Assembly: GCA_035308165.1 (NCBI GenBank)
Contig: DATGHC010000026.1
Span: 1 to 64,000, forward strand
DNA from: DASTCZ01 sp035308165
GTDB lineage: Bacteria > Acidobacteriota > Terriglobia > Acidiferrales > UBA7541
Length of the DNA: 64,000 nucleotides
Direction of reading: 5' to 3'
The notes below the pieces were generated by a model, which ran no database searches, was not told the origin of the DNA, and worked only from the letters and a program-made list of their open reading frames with translations. Of this stretch, positions 44,319-55,020 are shown one piece after another. Numbering within the stretch: the first letter of the stretch is position 1; every line of letters begins with the position of its first letter. The position numbers were made by a program, and so were the translations under genes.

Positions 44319-46969
44319 CGGCGATGAAGAAACTAAGGACTCTGATTCACAATTTGCTTCTCCACAAACGCATGGAGAGTGATCTCGACGCCGAAGTGCA
44401 TAGTTACTCGGCCATGCTCACGGAGGAAAAAATGTCCAAGGGAATGAAACCGAACGAAGCGCGGCGTGCAGCTCGAATGGAATCAGGCGGCGCGGACCTA
44501 TTGAAGGAAGAAGTTCGGAGCGCGCGTGTGGGCGCATGGATCGAATCGCTAGGCCAAGACATTCGCTACGCTACTCGAATGTTTCGCAGGAATCCCGGAT
44601 TCACCGCCATTGCCGTGCTTACTCTCGCTCTGGGCATCGGCGCAAATTCAGCGATCTTCAGCATCGTCAACGCGGTACTGCTGCGCCCGCTTCCTTATCC
44701 GGATCCCGGGCGGCTGGTGATGGTCTGGGCGACCGATGCGGGGAACAACAATTCCCAGGACGTCACATCGTATCCGGGCTACGAAGACTGGAAGTCGCAG
44801 AGCAGAAGTTTTGAAGGGCTCGCGGCATTCACTGGCCGCGGCGTCACTTATTCCGGCGCCGACCAGGCCGAAGTCCTCTCCGCAATGCAGATATCACCTG
44901 GATTTCTTGAACTTTTGGGTGTTGCACCCGTGATGGGTCGGACTTTCCAGTCAGGTGAATCGGAGGCAGGCGCCTCCCACGTTGCGATATTGAGCGATCG
45001 TTTGTGGAAATCCAGGTTTGCCGAGCGCCCCGACATCCTCGGTCAATTGGTTCGCCTCAATGACCAGGAGTGCACCATTGTCGGCGTTATGCCGCCCGGA
45101 GTCAGGATTTCTCGTGGTTCCGCAGAGCAGATTTATGTGCCCCTGGTGCGCGACTCGGATCGCGGCCACGGATTCCTCACCATCTTGGGCCGGCTGCGAC
45201 AGGGCACTTCCATTTCCCAGGCTCAGGCGGAGATGAACATCATCACAAGACGTCTGGAAGTTCAGTATCCGCGAACGGATAAAGGAGTCGGCGCCAATGT
45301 CGTGGCGCTTGTGGACTATTACGCGGGCGACGCTCGGACCGCATGCTTGTTTTTCCTTGGAGTAGTGACCCTGGTCCTCCTGATCGCCTGCACCAATGTC
45401 GCAAATCTGCTGCTTTCCCGCGGCGCGTCACGCCAGAAAGAGTTGGCTGTGCGGGCGGCATTGGGCGCCGGTCGACGTAGGATCATTCAGCAGCTGTTGA
45501 CTGAAAGCATTCTCCTCGCGCTTGCTGGGGGCACACTTGGAATTTTTCTGGCGAGCTGGATGGCGCATCTTCTTGGCACGATGCTCGCAAGTAACTTTGA
45601 CATTCCCCGTGTGGCGAGCACCGGCACCGATATTTCCGTGCTCGGCTTCACTCTATTGGTGTCCCTTGCAACCGGAGTGTTGTTTGGCATTGCCCCCGCA
45701 CTTTCCTCATCATCACCAGATTGGAACGAGAATTTGCGTGAGGCCGGCCGATCGGCGGCGGGGTCAGTTCGCGGAAGGCGCCTGCGCGGTTTTCTTGTAA
45801 TTGCGGAAACGGCTCTGGCGCTGATCTTGCTATCGGGAGCGGGAATACTGCTGAAGAGCCTGCTGGTCATGCGAGCCACTGCGCCCGGATTCAGAACGCA
45901 GAATCTTCTGGCCGTGGATTTCCGTCTACCACGAAACAAGCTGGCGAAACCTCTGGACCTCATGCGTTACTACGACGATCTCCTCCAGCGTGCGGAGTCA
46001 GTCCCGGGCGTTCGTTCCGCATCTCTGGTTGCCGATTTGCCGATGAATGGCGGCCAGGATTCGCTCGGCTTCCACATTCCCGGCCGCCCTGACCCTGCGC
46101 CCGGAAAGATGTTCAGCGCCAGCTTTAATATCGTCAGCGCCAATTATCTGCAAACCATGGAAATCCCTTTGATTGCGGGAAGGGAATTCGGTCCGCAGGA
46201 TTCCGCATCGACACCGTATGTAGTTCTTATCAATGAGCGTGCCGCGAAAACTTTTTGGCCCGGCGAAAATCCCATTGGAAAGCAGATTACGTTGCCCGGC
46301 GAAGAAAAAAATAGTCCTTCAATTACTCTCACAGTTGTTGGCGAAACGCGCGACGTCCGGCAGATTAGTCTTGGCGTCCCCCCTCGGCCTGAAATATTGC
46401 TCAATTATCAGCAGCCCGGCCCGCCCTGGCCCTGGCTGGAGCTTGTCGCGCGCACAACCGTTGACCCTGCCACACTTTCAAATTCCATCAAGAGCGCCGC
46501 GTTTCTTGCGGGCAACGATGTGCCCATCGTGAAGGTTCACTCGATGGATGATGTCCTTTCAGCATCCCTTGCTGTGCCGATCGTATATACCAGTCTTCTC
46601 AGCGTCTTTGCAGGCCTGGCACTGGCACTTGCCGCTGTTGGGCTCTACGGAGTCGTTTCCTACTCAGCCGCGCAGCGCACACATGAAATGGGAATACGCC
46701 TGGCTCTTGGGGCTGATCGAAGAAATATCATCCGCTTGGTATTGCGCCATGGCGTGGGCTTGGTGCTGATTGGTGTGACCATCGGAATGGCTGGCGCGGT
46801 CGCGATTGCGAGGCTCCTTACGCATCTCGCGCCGGGAATTCAGCCTGGCGATCCCATAACTTTCACGGCCGTCGCTGTTCTGTTAATTGTAGTGGCTCTC
46901 GCCGCCAGTTTTCTGCCCGCTCATCGGGCCAGTCGCGTGGATCCCATGATTGCGTTGAGGTACGAATGA
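44315..46969 (+). CDS. ADOP-family permease 2 of 5
   Basis: 884 residues. The ATG overlaps the previous stop as ATGA. The prefix domain starts MTAMKKLRTLIHNLLLHKRM, then SDLDAEVHSYSAMLTEEKMS. First helix AVLTLALGIGANSAIFSIVN, periplasmic MacB_PCD domain, helices around FFLGVVTLVLLIACTNVANL, and second half ending in RVDPMIALRYE. The second periplasmic domain contains MNGGQDSLGFHIPGRPDPAP, a loop not seen in its neighbours. Confidence 0.92.
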   Translation: MTAMKKLRTLIHNLLLHKRMESDLDAEVHSYSAMLTEEKMSKGMKPNEARRAARMESGGADLLKEEVRSARVGAWIESLGQDIRYATRMFRRNPGFTAIAVLTLALGIGANSAIFSIVNAVLLRPLPYPDPGRLVMVWATDAGNNNSQDVTSYPGYEDWKSQSRSFEGLAAFTGRGVTYSGADQAEVLSAMQISPGFLELLGVAPVMGRTFQSGESEAGASHVAILSDRLWKSRFAERPDILGQLVRLNDQECTIVGVMPPGVRISRGSAEQIYVPLVRDSDRGHGFLTILGRLRQGTSISQAQAEMNIITRRLEVQYPRTDKGVGANVVALVDYYAGDARTACLFFLGVVTLVLLIACTNVANLLLSRGASRQKELAVRAALGAGRRRIIQQLLTESILLALAGGTLGIFLASWMAHLLGTMLASNFDIPRVASTGTDISVLGFTLLVSLATGVLFGIAPALSSSSPDWNENLREAGRSAAGSVRGRRLRGFLVIAETALALILLSGAGILLKSLLVMRATAPGFRTQNLLAVDFRLPRNKLAKPLDLMRYYDDLLQRAESVPGVRSASLVADLPMNGGQDSLGFHIPGRPDPAPGKMFSASFNIVSANYLQTMEIPLIAGREFGPQDSASTPYVVLINERAAKTFWPGENPIGKQITLPGEEKNSPSITLTVVGETRDVRQISLGVPPRPEILLNYQQPGPPWPWLELVARTTVDPATLSNSIKSAAFLAGNDVPIVKVHSMDDVLSASLAVPIVYTSLLSVFAGLALALAAVGLYGVVSYSAAQRTHEMGIRLALGADRRNIIRLVLRHGVGLVLIGVTIGMAGAVAIARLLTHLAPGIQPGDPITFTAVAVLLIVVALAASFLPAHRASRVDPMIALRYE

Positions 46970-49641
46970 CCGTTCGCTCTATCCTTGCAGCGCTGCGAAA
47001 CGTTTTCCTCCGCGAAAGTGTCGAGCGAGAACTCGACGCTGAAGTTCACGGTTATTCAGAACTTCTACAGGAGGAGAAAATGTCTCAGGGAATGAAGCGC
47101 GATGACGCTCGCAGGAGCGCACGTATTGAGTCCGGAGGCCAACAACAGCTCAAGGATGAAGTCCGCTCAGTTCGCGCCGGCGCCTGGCTCGAAACTCTTT
47201 GGCAGGACCTGCGCTTCGCCGCGCGAATGTTGCGCAAGAATCCCAGCTTCACAGTGGTTGCCGTCCTCACGCTTGCCCTCGGCATCGGCGCCAACACTGC
47301 CATCTTCAGCGTTATTCGTGGCGTGCTGATGCAATCCCTTCCGTTTCGTGACTCGTCACGAATTGTTCTGGTCCGTGGCACCGTTGCTGGCCAGCCCACT
47401 GGTTCCGTTTCCTATCCCGATTACCTGGATACGCGAAAACAAGCCCGCTCGTTTGAAGACTTGGCCGCTTACAGTTCCGGAGAATACATCCTGAATGGAA
47501 GCGATCGCTCCGAGCGAATCCTCGGCGAGATGGTTTCCGACAATTACTTTTCAGTGTTGGGAGTCTCTGCGCATCTCGGCCGGACATTCTTGCCTGAAGA
47601 AAATCAAGTTCCCGTGGCAAGGCCAGTTGTCGTGCTCGGGTTCGGGCTGTGGCAGCGTCTATTTGGCGGCGATCCCTCAATTATCGGGAAGTCTATCCGG
47701 GTAAACAATGCTGATTACTCAATTATCGGCGTGATGCCTCGCGGGTTCACGGGGTTCAGCGACAAGGCCGAGGCCTGGATTCCCATCATGATGTATGACG
47801 CCCTTTGGCCGCAGCAAGCCAAATTCGATATGATCCACCAGCGTGACGATCGCTGGCTGCGTATGATCGCGCGTCTCCGCGATGGAGTTTCCCCGCCGCA
47901 AGCACAGTCTGAAGTCGATACCGTGGCTTCGGCTCTCAGGGCCGAATACCCAAAGTCCAACCGCGACCGCGGTTTCCTCGTTCGCCAGGCTCGGGACGTT
48001 TTCACCGGCTCCGCGCGGAAACCATTGCTAATGTTGCTCGGCGCCGTCGGTTTTGTCTTGCTGATTGCCTGCGTGAATGTCGTGAACCTAGTTCTTGCGC
48101 GAATGGCTTCACGTGAGCGCGAGTTCGCAGTGCGAATCGCGTTGGGCGCGCCTCGCTCGCGATTGGTGCGCCAACTCCTGACCGAATGTTTCCTGCTCAG
48201 TTCGCTGGGCGCCGTGGCGGCAATCGCGTTGGTGAAGGGCACCATTCCGGCGCTCGTATCATTATTGCCGTTAAGCTTTCCATCCTTTGCTGTCGTTCAA
48301 GTAGATGGCAACGTGTTGCTCTTCACCTGCCTGTTGATGGCCCTCACCACCGGCCTTCTCGCCGTGCTCCCCGCGCGCGCTGTCGGCCGCCGCGATATGC
48401 AGGAGTCTTTGAAGGAAGCCGCCAAAGGCAGTGGAGGCAAGCGCGGGCGAAAGCTCAACTCCATCCTGGTTATTTCCGAGGTGGCGCTGGCCACGGTGTT
48501 GCTCGCTGGCGCGGGGCTCCTGCTTAAAAGCTTTACAAGGCTGATCTCCGACGATCCCGGTTTCCGCGCCGATCATTTGCTGACGATGCGCTTTTACGTT
48601 CCCGCCGAAGTCACCGGCGATGCCCGCAATCACTTTGGCCCCGACCTGGCCAATTATGTCTCCCACTTGCCGGGTGTGGATTCCGCGGCCGTCACCTTTA
48701 TTGACCCTTTCTTGTGGGGCGGTTTTGGGCGCGGCTTCACGCTGGAGGGCAAAGAGAGACTCTCCACCAGCGAACAGGATTCCATCACCTATCAGGAAGT
48801 CGGTCCCGGCTATTTCCATGCCATGCGGACTCCACTGTTGCGGGGCCGCGAATTTCTGGCTCAGGACAATGAAAACGCAGCGCATGTTGTAATCGTGAAT
48901 GAATCCTTCGCGCGCCATTTCTGGCCGGGGGAAAATCCCATCGGTAAGCGCCTCAAGTACGGCGTGGACCAGACCAAGCCGCCCTTTTATCAATGGATGG
49001 ATGTCGTCGGCGTCGTCAAGGACGCGAAATTTGATTCCTTGCGCCAGGATCCAGCCGAGTCGCCGGTGGTCTACGGCCCGTTGTTGCAGAGTGAAGTCAT
49101 TATCAACATGAGTCTCATCGTCCGCACCACGGCCCAGCCGGCGGCATTGATTCCGGAGCTGCGCGAAAGAATTAACCAGTTCAATTCCGCGATTCCCGTT
49201 TACAACGTGGCCAGCCTCGCCGATCGTATGGAAGAAAACTCGGCCGACACCCGGTCATACGCCATGCTTCTCAGCCTTTTCGCGGTGCTTGCGTTGGCAA
49301 TGTGCGCCATCGGAATATACGGCGTCATTGCTTTCTGGGTCGCGCAACGCACTCGTGAGATCGGTATCCGGCTCGCGCTTGGTGCCGGCCGCGGCGATGT
49401 AGTTCGCCTTGTGGCCGGCCGCGGATTGAGTCTCACACTCACCGGGCTGGTAATTGGGTTGGCGGCCAGCGTCATGCTGACGCGAGCCCTCGGCAGCCTC
49501 CTCTATGAAGTGAGCGCGTTTGATCCCGCAGTCTTCGCGGGGATGGCGCTCGTGTTGGCGTCTGTCGCCCTGCTTGCGTGTTGGATTCCCGCGTACCGCG
49601 CCATGCGCGTGGATCCCATGGTGGCGTTGAGATACGAATGA
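46966..49641 (+). CDS. ADOP-family permease 3 of 5
   Basis: 891 residues, starting in an ATGA overlap (MTVRSILAALRNVFLRESVE). Prefix domain REL-DAEVHGYSELLQEEKM with RSVRAGAWLETLWQDLRFA; first helix VAVLTLALGIGANTAIFSVI; helices around LLGAVGFVLLIACVNVVNLV; end RVDPMVALRYE. First periplasmic domain contains FGLWQRLFGGDPSIIGKSI, a typical MacB_PCD motif. Confidence 0.92.
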   Translation: MTVRSILAALRNVFLRESVERELDAEVHGYSELLQEEKMSQGMKRDDARRSARIESGGQQQLKDEVRSVRAGAWLETLWQDLRFAARMLRKNPSFTVVAVLTLALGIGANTAIFSVIRGVLMQSLPFRDSSRIVLVRGTVAGQPTGSVSYPDYLDTRKQARSFEDLAAYSSGEYILNGSDRSERILGEMVSDNYFSVLGVSAHLGRTFLPEENQVPVARPVVVLGFGLWQRLFGGDPSIIGKSIRVNNADYSIIGVMPRGFTGFSDKAEAWIPIMMYDALWPQQAKFDMIHQRDDRWLRMIARLRDGVSPPQAQSEVDTVASALRAEYPKSNRDRGFLVRQARDVFTGSARKPLLMLLGAVGFVLLIACVNVVNLVLARMASREREFAVRIALGAPRSRLVRQLLTECFLLSSLGAVAAIALVKGTIPALVSLLPLSFPSFAVVQVDGNVLLFTCLLMALTTGLLAVLPARAVGRRDMQESLKEAAKGSGGKRGRKLNSILVISEVALATVLLAGAGLLLKSFTRLISDDPGFRADHLLTMRFYVPAEVTGDARNHFGPDLANYVSHLPGVDSAAVTFIDPFLWGGFGRGFTLEGKERLSTSEQDSITYQEVGPGYFHAMRTPLLRGREFLAQDNENAAHVVIVNESFARHFWPGENPIGKRLKYGVDQTKPPFYQWMDVVGVVKDAKFDSLRQDPAESPVVYGPLLQSEVIINMSLIVRTTAQPAALIPELRERINQFNSAIPVYNVASLADRMEENSADTRSYAMLLSLFAVLALAMCAIGIYGVIAFWVAQRTREIGIRLALGAGRGDVVRLVAGRGLSLTLTGLVIGLAASVMLTRALGSLLYEVSAFDPAVFAGMALVLASVALLACWIPAYRAMRVDPMVALRYE

Positions 49642-52301
49642 AAACGATCCTGCGAATCCGGAGTATGTGGCTCAGCCTGTTCCGCCGCGAACATGTCGAG
49701 CGCGATCTCGACTCGGAAGTCCGCACCTACTACAACCTTTTCGAGGAGGAGAAGATGTCCCAGGGAATGAATCCCAAGGACGCCCGCCGCGCCGCCCGAG
49801 TCGAACTCGGCGGCACAGAGCAGCTCAAAGAGGAAGTCCGCAGCGTGCGCGCAGGTTCCTGGCTCGAATCTCTTTGGATGGACCTTCGTTATGCCGCGCG
49901 CCTTCTGAGTAAAACTCCGGGATTCACGGCCGTGGCCGTTCTCACGCTCGCCCTCGGCATTGGCGCCAACACAGCCGTGTTCAGTGTTGTCAACGCCGTC
50001 TTGTTGCGTCCACTTCCTTACAAAGATTCACAGCGCCTCGTGACTGTAACCACCAACACCGCAATGTTTCCGAATCTCACGCTGGGCAATTCCTGGCTCG
50101 CCGTTGAGCAAATGCGCAAAACTGTCCCAGCATTTGAACAACTCACTGCCTATAGTTCGTCCGACATGAATATGACGCAATCGGGAAATCCTGCCCAGCT
50201 CTCTGTGATCGCTATCGCCGTCGGTTTCTTCGATCTTTTTGGGGCCGGCCCCCAGCAAGGACGCTTGCTTCTTCCGTCCGACCAAACTGTTAACCAAGGT
50301 CATGTCGCCGTATTGAGCGATGCCCTCTGGCGCAGCCATTTTAGTGCGGATCCCGGCGTCATCGGTCGCACCATTACTCTTGACAAACTCGACTACACGA
50401 TTGTCGGCGTAGCGTCTCGCGGTTTTGAATATCCTCGCAAATCCGATCTGTGGGTTCCCTTGATCCTTTCGGCCGAGGAGCGAACGAATATCACCTCGTT
50501 TAATCGCCAGGTTGTCGCGAAATTGCGGCCCGGACAATCAATCGGGAAGGCGCAGGCTGAGGTTTCCGTGGTCGCGCAAAATATTGCCGATGCCAATCCG
50601 GCTCTGAAGGAAGGGTATGCCTTGCGCGTCGACTCCGTCTTGAATCGCAGTATCGGCGACGTTCGTTCCACATATCTCATGTTGTTTGGTGCTGCCGGTT
50701 TTGTACTGTTGATAGCCTGCGCCAATCTTGCCAGCCTTCTCCTGGCGCGCGGTTGGGGACGCCAGCGCGAAATGGCCATGCGCGCTGCCCTGGGCGCCAC
50801 GCGGGGCCGCATCATTCGCCAGGCGCTGGTGGAAAGCTGCCTGCTCGGACTCCTGGGCGGAGCCGCGGGCGCAATGCTCGCTTCATTCGGAATTGATGTG
50901 TTCCGCAGGATTGCTCCTGCGAGCACGCCTCGCCTCTCCGAAATTTCCCCTGATTCAGCGATGTTCTGGTTTGCCCTGGGCAGCTCCTTCATCGCGGGCA
51001 TTCTGTTTGGACTCGCCCCTGCGCTGCGCGCATCGCTGACCGATCCCAACGCCGCGCTGAATGCCGGGGCAACGGGGAGTATTTCAGGCACGGGCAGCAC
51101 TCGCCAGCCGCGCTTGGGAGGCGCGCTGGTAATTTCGGAGATCGCGCTCGCGTTTATCCTGCTTATGGGCGCGGTAGTCACTGCCGAGGGATTGATAAAA
51201 TTACTCAGGACGGACACGGGAATTCGCACCGACCACCTCCTCACATTCAATCTTCCTCTGCCCGAGCATGAGAATGAGGATACCTCTCCTCTTCACGCCA
51301 AGATTCACGAGATTCTTGATCGTGTCCAGGCGATTCCGGGCGTTGAAGCCGTCGCCGCAACCGACCACCCTATATTGGGCGGGAGCATCAACATGTTTTC
51401 TGGATTCACAGTCGAAGGCGCTCCAGCCGCGCAATCACTCGCTGAGAGCAGTGCGCAAGTCCGTTCCGTTTCGCCTTCACTTTTTCAATTGTTAGGTATT
51501 CGTCTGATCCGCGGAAGATTTTTCGACGACCACGATGTCCAGAACTCCCAGAAGGTCGTCATCGTCAACGAAGCGATGGCTCGCCGCCTGTGGGGCACGT
51601 TGGATGTAGTCGGGAAGCGCATCCAATTTGGAAACAACAGCAAAAAAGCTAAACCCGCGGAATGGACGGTGGTGGCAGGTATCGTCGCCAATATTCGTGA
51701 AGTCTCCCTCGGTATGACTCCTGACGCAGAGTTCTACTTTCCAATTTATGAGGGCGGGGCCTGGTCCATTCATTTGATCACGCGCACGAAACAAGACCCA
51801 AACGCTTTAGCCGCACTAATTTCGCGCCAGGTCTGGCTCGTGGACAAGGACCAACCGATCGCCGATATCGCAACCATGGACCAGCTGATCAAGGAGGAAG
51901 TGGGCGAGCCAAGAATGCATACGGCGCTTCTTAGTTTCTTTGGCGCCATCGGCTTGGGCCTCGCATTGCTCGGCGTCTATGGAGTGGTGGCCTATTCCGT
52001 CGCGCGGCGCACTCGTGAAATCGGAATCCGCATGGCGCTGGGCGCAAACCCCTCTCATGTCCTGCGCATGGTGATCCGCCAGGGATTCGTGCTTGCAGCG
52101 GTTGGTGTCGCTATCGGAGCCGGAGGCGCATTCGCTCTTGCTCGGGTCTTGAAGAGTCAGTTCACTGTCGCCAACACAACGGACGTGCCCACATATCTCG
52201 CCGCAGCCACTCTAGTGGTCTTCGTGGCCTGCCTGGCCTGCTACGTTCCCGCGCGCCGCGCCATGCGCGTGGATCCCATGGTCGCCCTGCGCCACGAATG
52301 A
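49638..52301 (+). CDS. ADOP-family permease 4 of 5
   Basis: 887 residues from an ATGA overlap (MKTILRIRSMWLSLFRREHV). Prefix domain DSEVRTYYNLFEEEKMSQGM, then SVRAGSWLESLWMDLRYAA. First helix AVAVLTLALGIGANTAVFSV, MacB_PCD domain, helices around FGAAGFVLLIACANLASLLL, end RVDPMVALRHE. A longer in-frame reading (from 49578) would lie inside the previous gene and is rejected. Confidence 0.92.
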   Translation: MKTILRIRSMWLSLFRREHVERDLDSEVRTYYNLFEEEKMSQGMNPKDARRAARVELGGTEQLKEEVRSVRAGSWLESLWMDLRYAARLLSKTPGFTAVAVLTLALGIGANTAVFSVVNAVLLRPLPYKDSQRLVTVTTNTAMFPNLTLGNSWLAVEQMRKTVPAFEQLTAYSSSDMNMTQSGNPAQLSVIAIAVGFFDLFGAGPQQGRLLLPSDQTVNQGHVAVLSDALWRSHFSADPGVIGRTITLDKLDYTIVGVASRGFEYPRKSDLWVPLILSAEERTNITSFNRQVVAKLRPGQSIGKAQAEVSVVAQNIADANPALKEGYALRVDSVLNRSIGDVRSTYLMLFGAAGFVLLIACANLASLLLARGWGRQREMAMRAALGATRGRIIRQALVESCLLGLLGGAAGAMLASFGIDVFRRIAPASTPRLSEISPDSAMFWFALGSSFIAGILFGLAPALRASLTDPNAALNAGATGSISGTGSTRQPRLGGALVISEIALAFILLMGAVVTAEGLIKLLRTDTGIRTDHLLTFNLPLPEHENEDTSPLHAKIHEILDRVQAIPGVEAVAATDHPILGGSINMFSGFTVEGAPAAQSLAESSAQVRSVSPSLFQLLGIRLIRGRFFDDHDVQNSQKVVIVNEAMARRLWGTLDVVGKRIQFGNNSKKAKPAEWTVVAGIVANIREVSLGMTPDAEFYFPIYEGGAWSIHLITRTKQDPNALAALISRQVWLVDKDQPIADIATMDQLIKEEVGEPRMHTALLSFFGAIGLGLALLGVYGVVAYSVARRTREIGIRMALGANPSHVLRMVIRQGFVLAAVGVAIGAGGAFALARVLKSQFTVANTTDVPTYLAAATLVVFVACLACYVPARRAMRVDPMVALRHE

Positions 52302-54883
52302 GCAAACTCTCCCGCTTTCGGAGCTTGCTACTCAACATTTTCAGCCGCCGGAATGTTGACCGCGACCTCAGTTTTGAGATTCGCAGCATCGAGTTCTTGC
52401 TCACGGAGGAAAATATGCGGAAAGGTCTAAAGCCGGAAGCGGCTCGCCGCGCAGCGCGAATTGACCTTGGCGGGCCCGAGCAACTCAAAGATGAAATCCG
52501 CGGTGCGCGCAGAGGCGCCTGGCTCGAAACTCTCTGGCAGGATCTCCGCTTTGGTGCCCGCATGTTGCGCAAGAATCCGGGCTTTAGCGCTATCGCGGTC
52601 CTCACACTCGCGCTCGGCATCGGCGCCAATACCGCCATTTTCACCATCGTGGATGCGACAATCTTGCGTCCTGCTCCTTTTCGCAATCCCGACCAAATCG
52701 TCTTCATTACCGACAATCCTCCTCGCGATACGCTTGCATCGAGGGATACTTTCCTTCCGCTCATTGATGATCAACGCCGTTACCCGGAGCTTTTTTCACA
52801 TGTGGCATGTATTCTACCGGGGGAAGCCACCATCACTGGCGTTCCCCAACCAGAACCTCTCGCGCCCGCCATGGTCTCTCCGGATTACTTTTCACTCTTG
52901 GGTGTGAGGCCTGCGCTGGGACGTGATTTTCTCCCCGGTGAAGAAAAACCGGGCGCTCCGCCGGTCGTAATCTTGTCCGACTCGCTTTGGAGGCGCGACT
53001 TCAACGCGGATCCCGGAATCATCGGCCGCTCGGTCATTCTGGATAACATCGCCCACATGGTCGTCGGTGTCATGGCCAGCGATTTTGAGAATCCACTCTA
53101 CGCACACAGAGACGTCTGGTTGCCGGTACCTTTGGGCAGCGGCCAATGGATCGCGCGGATGAATAACCATTCCAATCTTTCCGCAGTTCAGAATGCTCTC
53201 AGGACCGCTGACCAGGCGCTCGAAGGCCACGGACCTAGATGGCAACTGAATGTCGTGACTCTGCATGAGGAAATGTCCAGTGACCAGCAATCCGATATGG
53301 CCATCCTGCTCGCATGCGCTGGATTTGTTTTGCTGGTCGCCTGCGCCAACGTCGCCAATCTCTTGCTTGCGCGGGGGGCCGGCCGCCGCCTCGAAGTCAC
53401 GGTCCGCACGGCGCTGGGAGCCAGCCGTTCGCGTATCGGCCGGCAAATGCTCACCGAGAGTGCCCTGCTAGGTTGTATTGGAGGAGTAGCCGGGCTCGCC
53501 GTTGCCTATTGGGCACTGAAAGTTTTTATCGCCATCGCTCCAGGTCAATTCGAGGGCATGGACAAAGTCCAATTGGACGCCCGCATTCTTTGCTTCGTGG
53601 TCGTTATCTCCTTCCTCTCCGCTTTGCTTTTTGGAGCACTTCCCGCTATGCGATTGACCCGCGTTGATCTTTCAAATTCGCTCAAGGAAGGAGCAGGCTC
53701 CGGCGCCGGGTCGGGCGTACGCCATTCCAGAGTTCTAAGTGCGTTGGTCGCCTCTGAAGTGGCCCTTGCCCTTATCCTGATGCTCGGTGCATCCCTGATG
53801 GTTCGCAGCTTTCTCAGGCTGCGGCCTGATCACCCGGGCTTTGATCCTTCCAATAAACTCGGTGTTGTGCTTCGCCCGGCTCTATGGAAGTATCCAACTC
53901 CCGCTCTCCGGCTTCAATTCATGGATCAGCTCATTGAGCGCATTGCCTACCTTCCGAATGTAAGGGGCGTGGCGGCAACTGATTTTTTCCCCTTCTCGGG
54001 TATGGTGAGCTTTCCCAGAGTATTCAAAAATCCTGGCGCGCCCGGCGTGAGGGGGAATGCTCGCTCAGTGTCGCCCAATTATTTCCAGGTAATGGATATT
54101 CCAATTTTGAGCGGAAGGTCATTCACGGAATCGGACGATGCCACCGCACCGAAAATCGCCATCGTAAGCCGCCGGATGGCCGAACAAGTCTGGCCGGATG
54201 AAAACGTCCTCGGCAAGCATTTCACCGCCGATTACAAGGACGGTGAGATGCAAATCGTGGGAGTGGTGGGAGACGTGCGGAATTCTGGCTGGAATCTCAG
54301 GCTGCTGAATGATTTCTACGTCCCGATGCGTCAATCAAAACCACTGTGGACCACGCTGATTGTTAACACCCAGTCCGATCCAGTGCAGTCCGTACCCACG
54401 ATTCGCAGCGCAATTCTCTCCATTGACAAAGATCAACCAATCTCCAGCGTAAGAACAGTGGACGAAATGCTTTCTTCCTCCGTTTCGCTTCAATGGTTTG
54501 AGGCACTGTTGGTTGGCTCCTTTGCCGGAGTGGCGCTGATTCTGGCCAGCGTCGGCATCTATGGAGTGATTTCCTACAGCGTCAAGCAGCGCTCGCGGGA
54601 ATTGGGTATTCGCATCGCCTTGGGAGCTTCTCCCGGCCGCGTAATGCGTATCGCCCTCCGCGCCACCATGATCCCCGTCGCCATCGGACTTGCATTCGGA
54701 TGGGCGGCATCATTCGGCCTGGCACGTTTCATGTCCGCGGTTCTTTATGGGCTTAGCCCCACGGACTCTGTCTCGAATATCGCGGCAGTCGCCATCCTCT
54801 GTTTTGTCGCCACGGTTGCGTGCTATCTCCCTGCACGCCACGCGCTGAAAATTGACCCAGCCAAAGTTTTGCGCTGCGAATGA
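52298..54883 (+). CDS. ADOP-family permease 5 of 5, divergent
   Basis: 861 residues, 20-30 shorter than its neighbours, mostly through shorter periplasmic loops. It starts in an ATGA overlap (MSKLSRFRSLLLNIFSRRNV). First helix VLTLALGIGANTAIFTIVDA. The signature DP(M)VALRHE end is changed to KIDPAKVLRCE, with a terminal Cys-Glu. Helices around MAILLACAGFVLLVACANVA. As last gene it is the most diverged of the five, which may mean a distinct role or relaxed constraint. Confidence 0.9.
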   Translation: MSKLSRFRSLLLNIFSRRNVDRDLSFEIRSIEFLLTEENMRKGLKPEAARRAARIDLGGPEQLKDEIRGARRGAWLETLWQDLRFGARMLRKNPGFSAIAVLTLALGIGANTAIFTIVDATILRPAPFRNPDQIVFITDNPPRDTLASRDTFLPLIDDQRRYPELFSHVACILPGEATITGVPQPEPLAPAMVSPDYFSLLGVRPALGRDFLPGEEKPGAPPVVILSDSLWRRDFNADPGIIGRSVILDNIAHMVVGVMASDFENPLYAHRDVWLPVPLGSGQWIARMNNHSNLSAVQNALRTADQALEGHGPRWQLNVVTLHEEMSSDQQSDMAILLACAGFVLLVACANVANLLLARGAGRRLEVTVRTALGASRSRIGRQMLTESALLGCIGGVAGLAVAYWALKVFIAIAPGQFEGMDKVQLDARILCFVVVISFLSALLFGALPAMRLTRVDLSNSLKEGAGSGAGSGVRHSRVLSALVASEVALALILMLGASLMVRSFLRLRPDHPGFDPSNKLGVVLRPALWKYPTPALRLQFMDQLIERIAYLPNVRGVAATDFFPFSGMVSFPRVFKNPGAPGVRGNARSVSPNYFQVMDIPILSGRSFTESDDATAPKIAIVSRRMAEQVWPDENVLGKHFTADYKDGEMQIVGVVGDVRNSGWNLRLLNDFYVPMRQSKPLWTTLIVNTQSDPVQSVPTIRSAILSIDKDQPISSVRTVDEMLSSSVSLQWFEALLVGSFAGVALILASVGIYGVISYSVKQRSRELGIRIALGASPGRVMRIALRATMIPVAIGLAFGWAASFGLARFMSAVLYGLSPTDSVSNIAAVAILCFVATVACYLPARHALKIDPAKVLRCE

Positions 54884-55020
54884 AAGATGATTGCGGTAGG
54901 GGCGAGTCCGCGACCCGCACAGCCGTTCACACTTCCAAATCAAGAGAGGGAAGACAGAGAATTCCCTTGAGCAGAAGATGTGGTGCGACCGCAGAGGCAG
55001 AACCTACGGAATGGGCCGCG

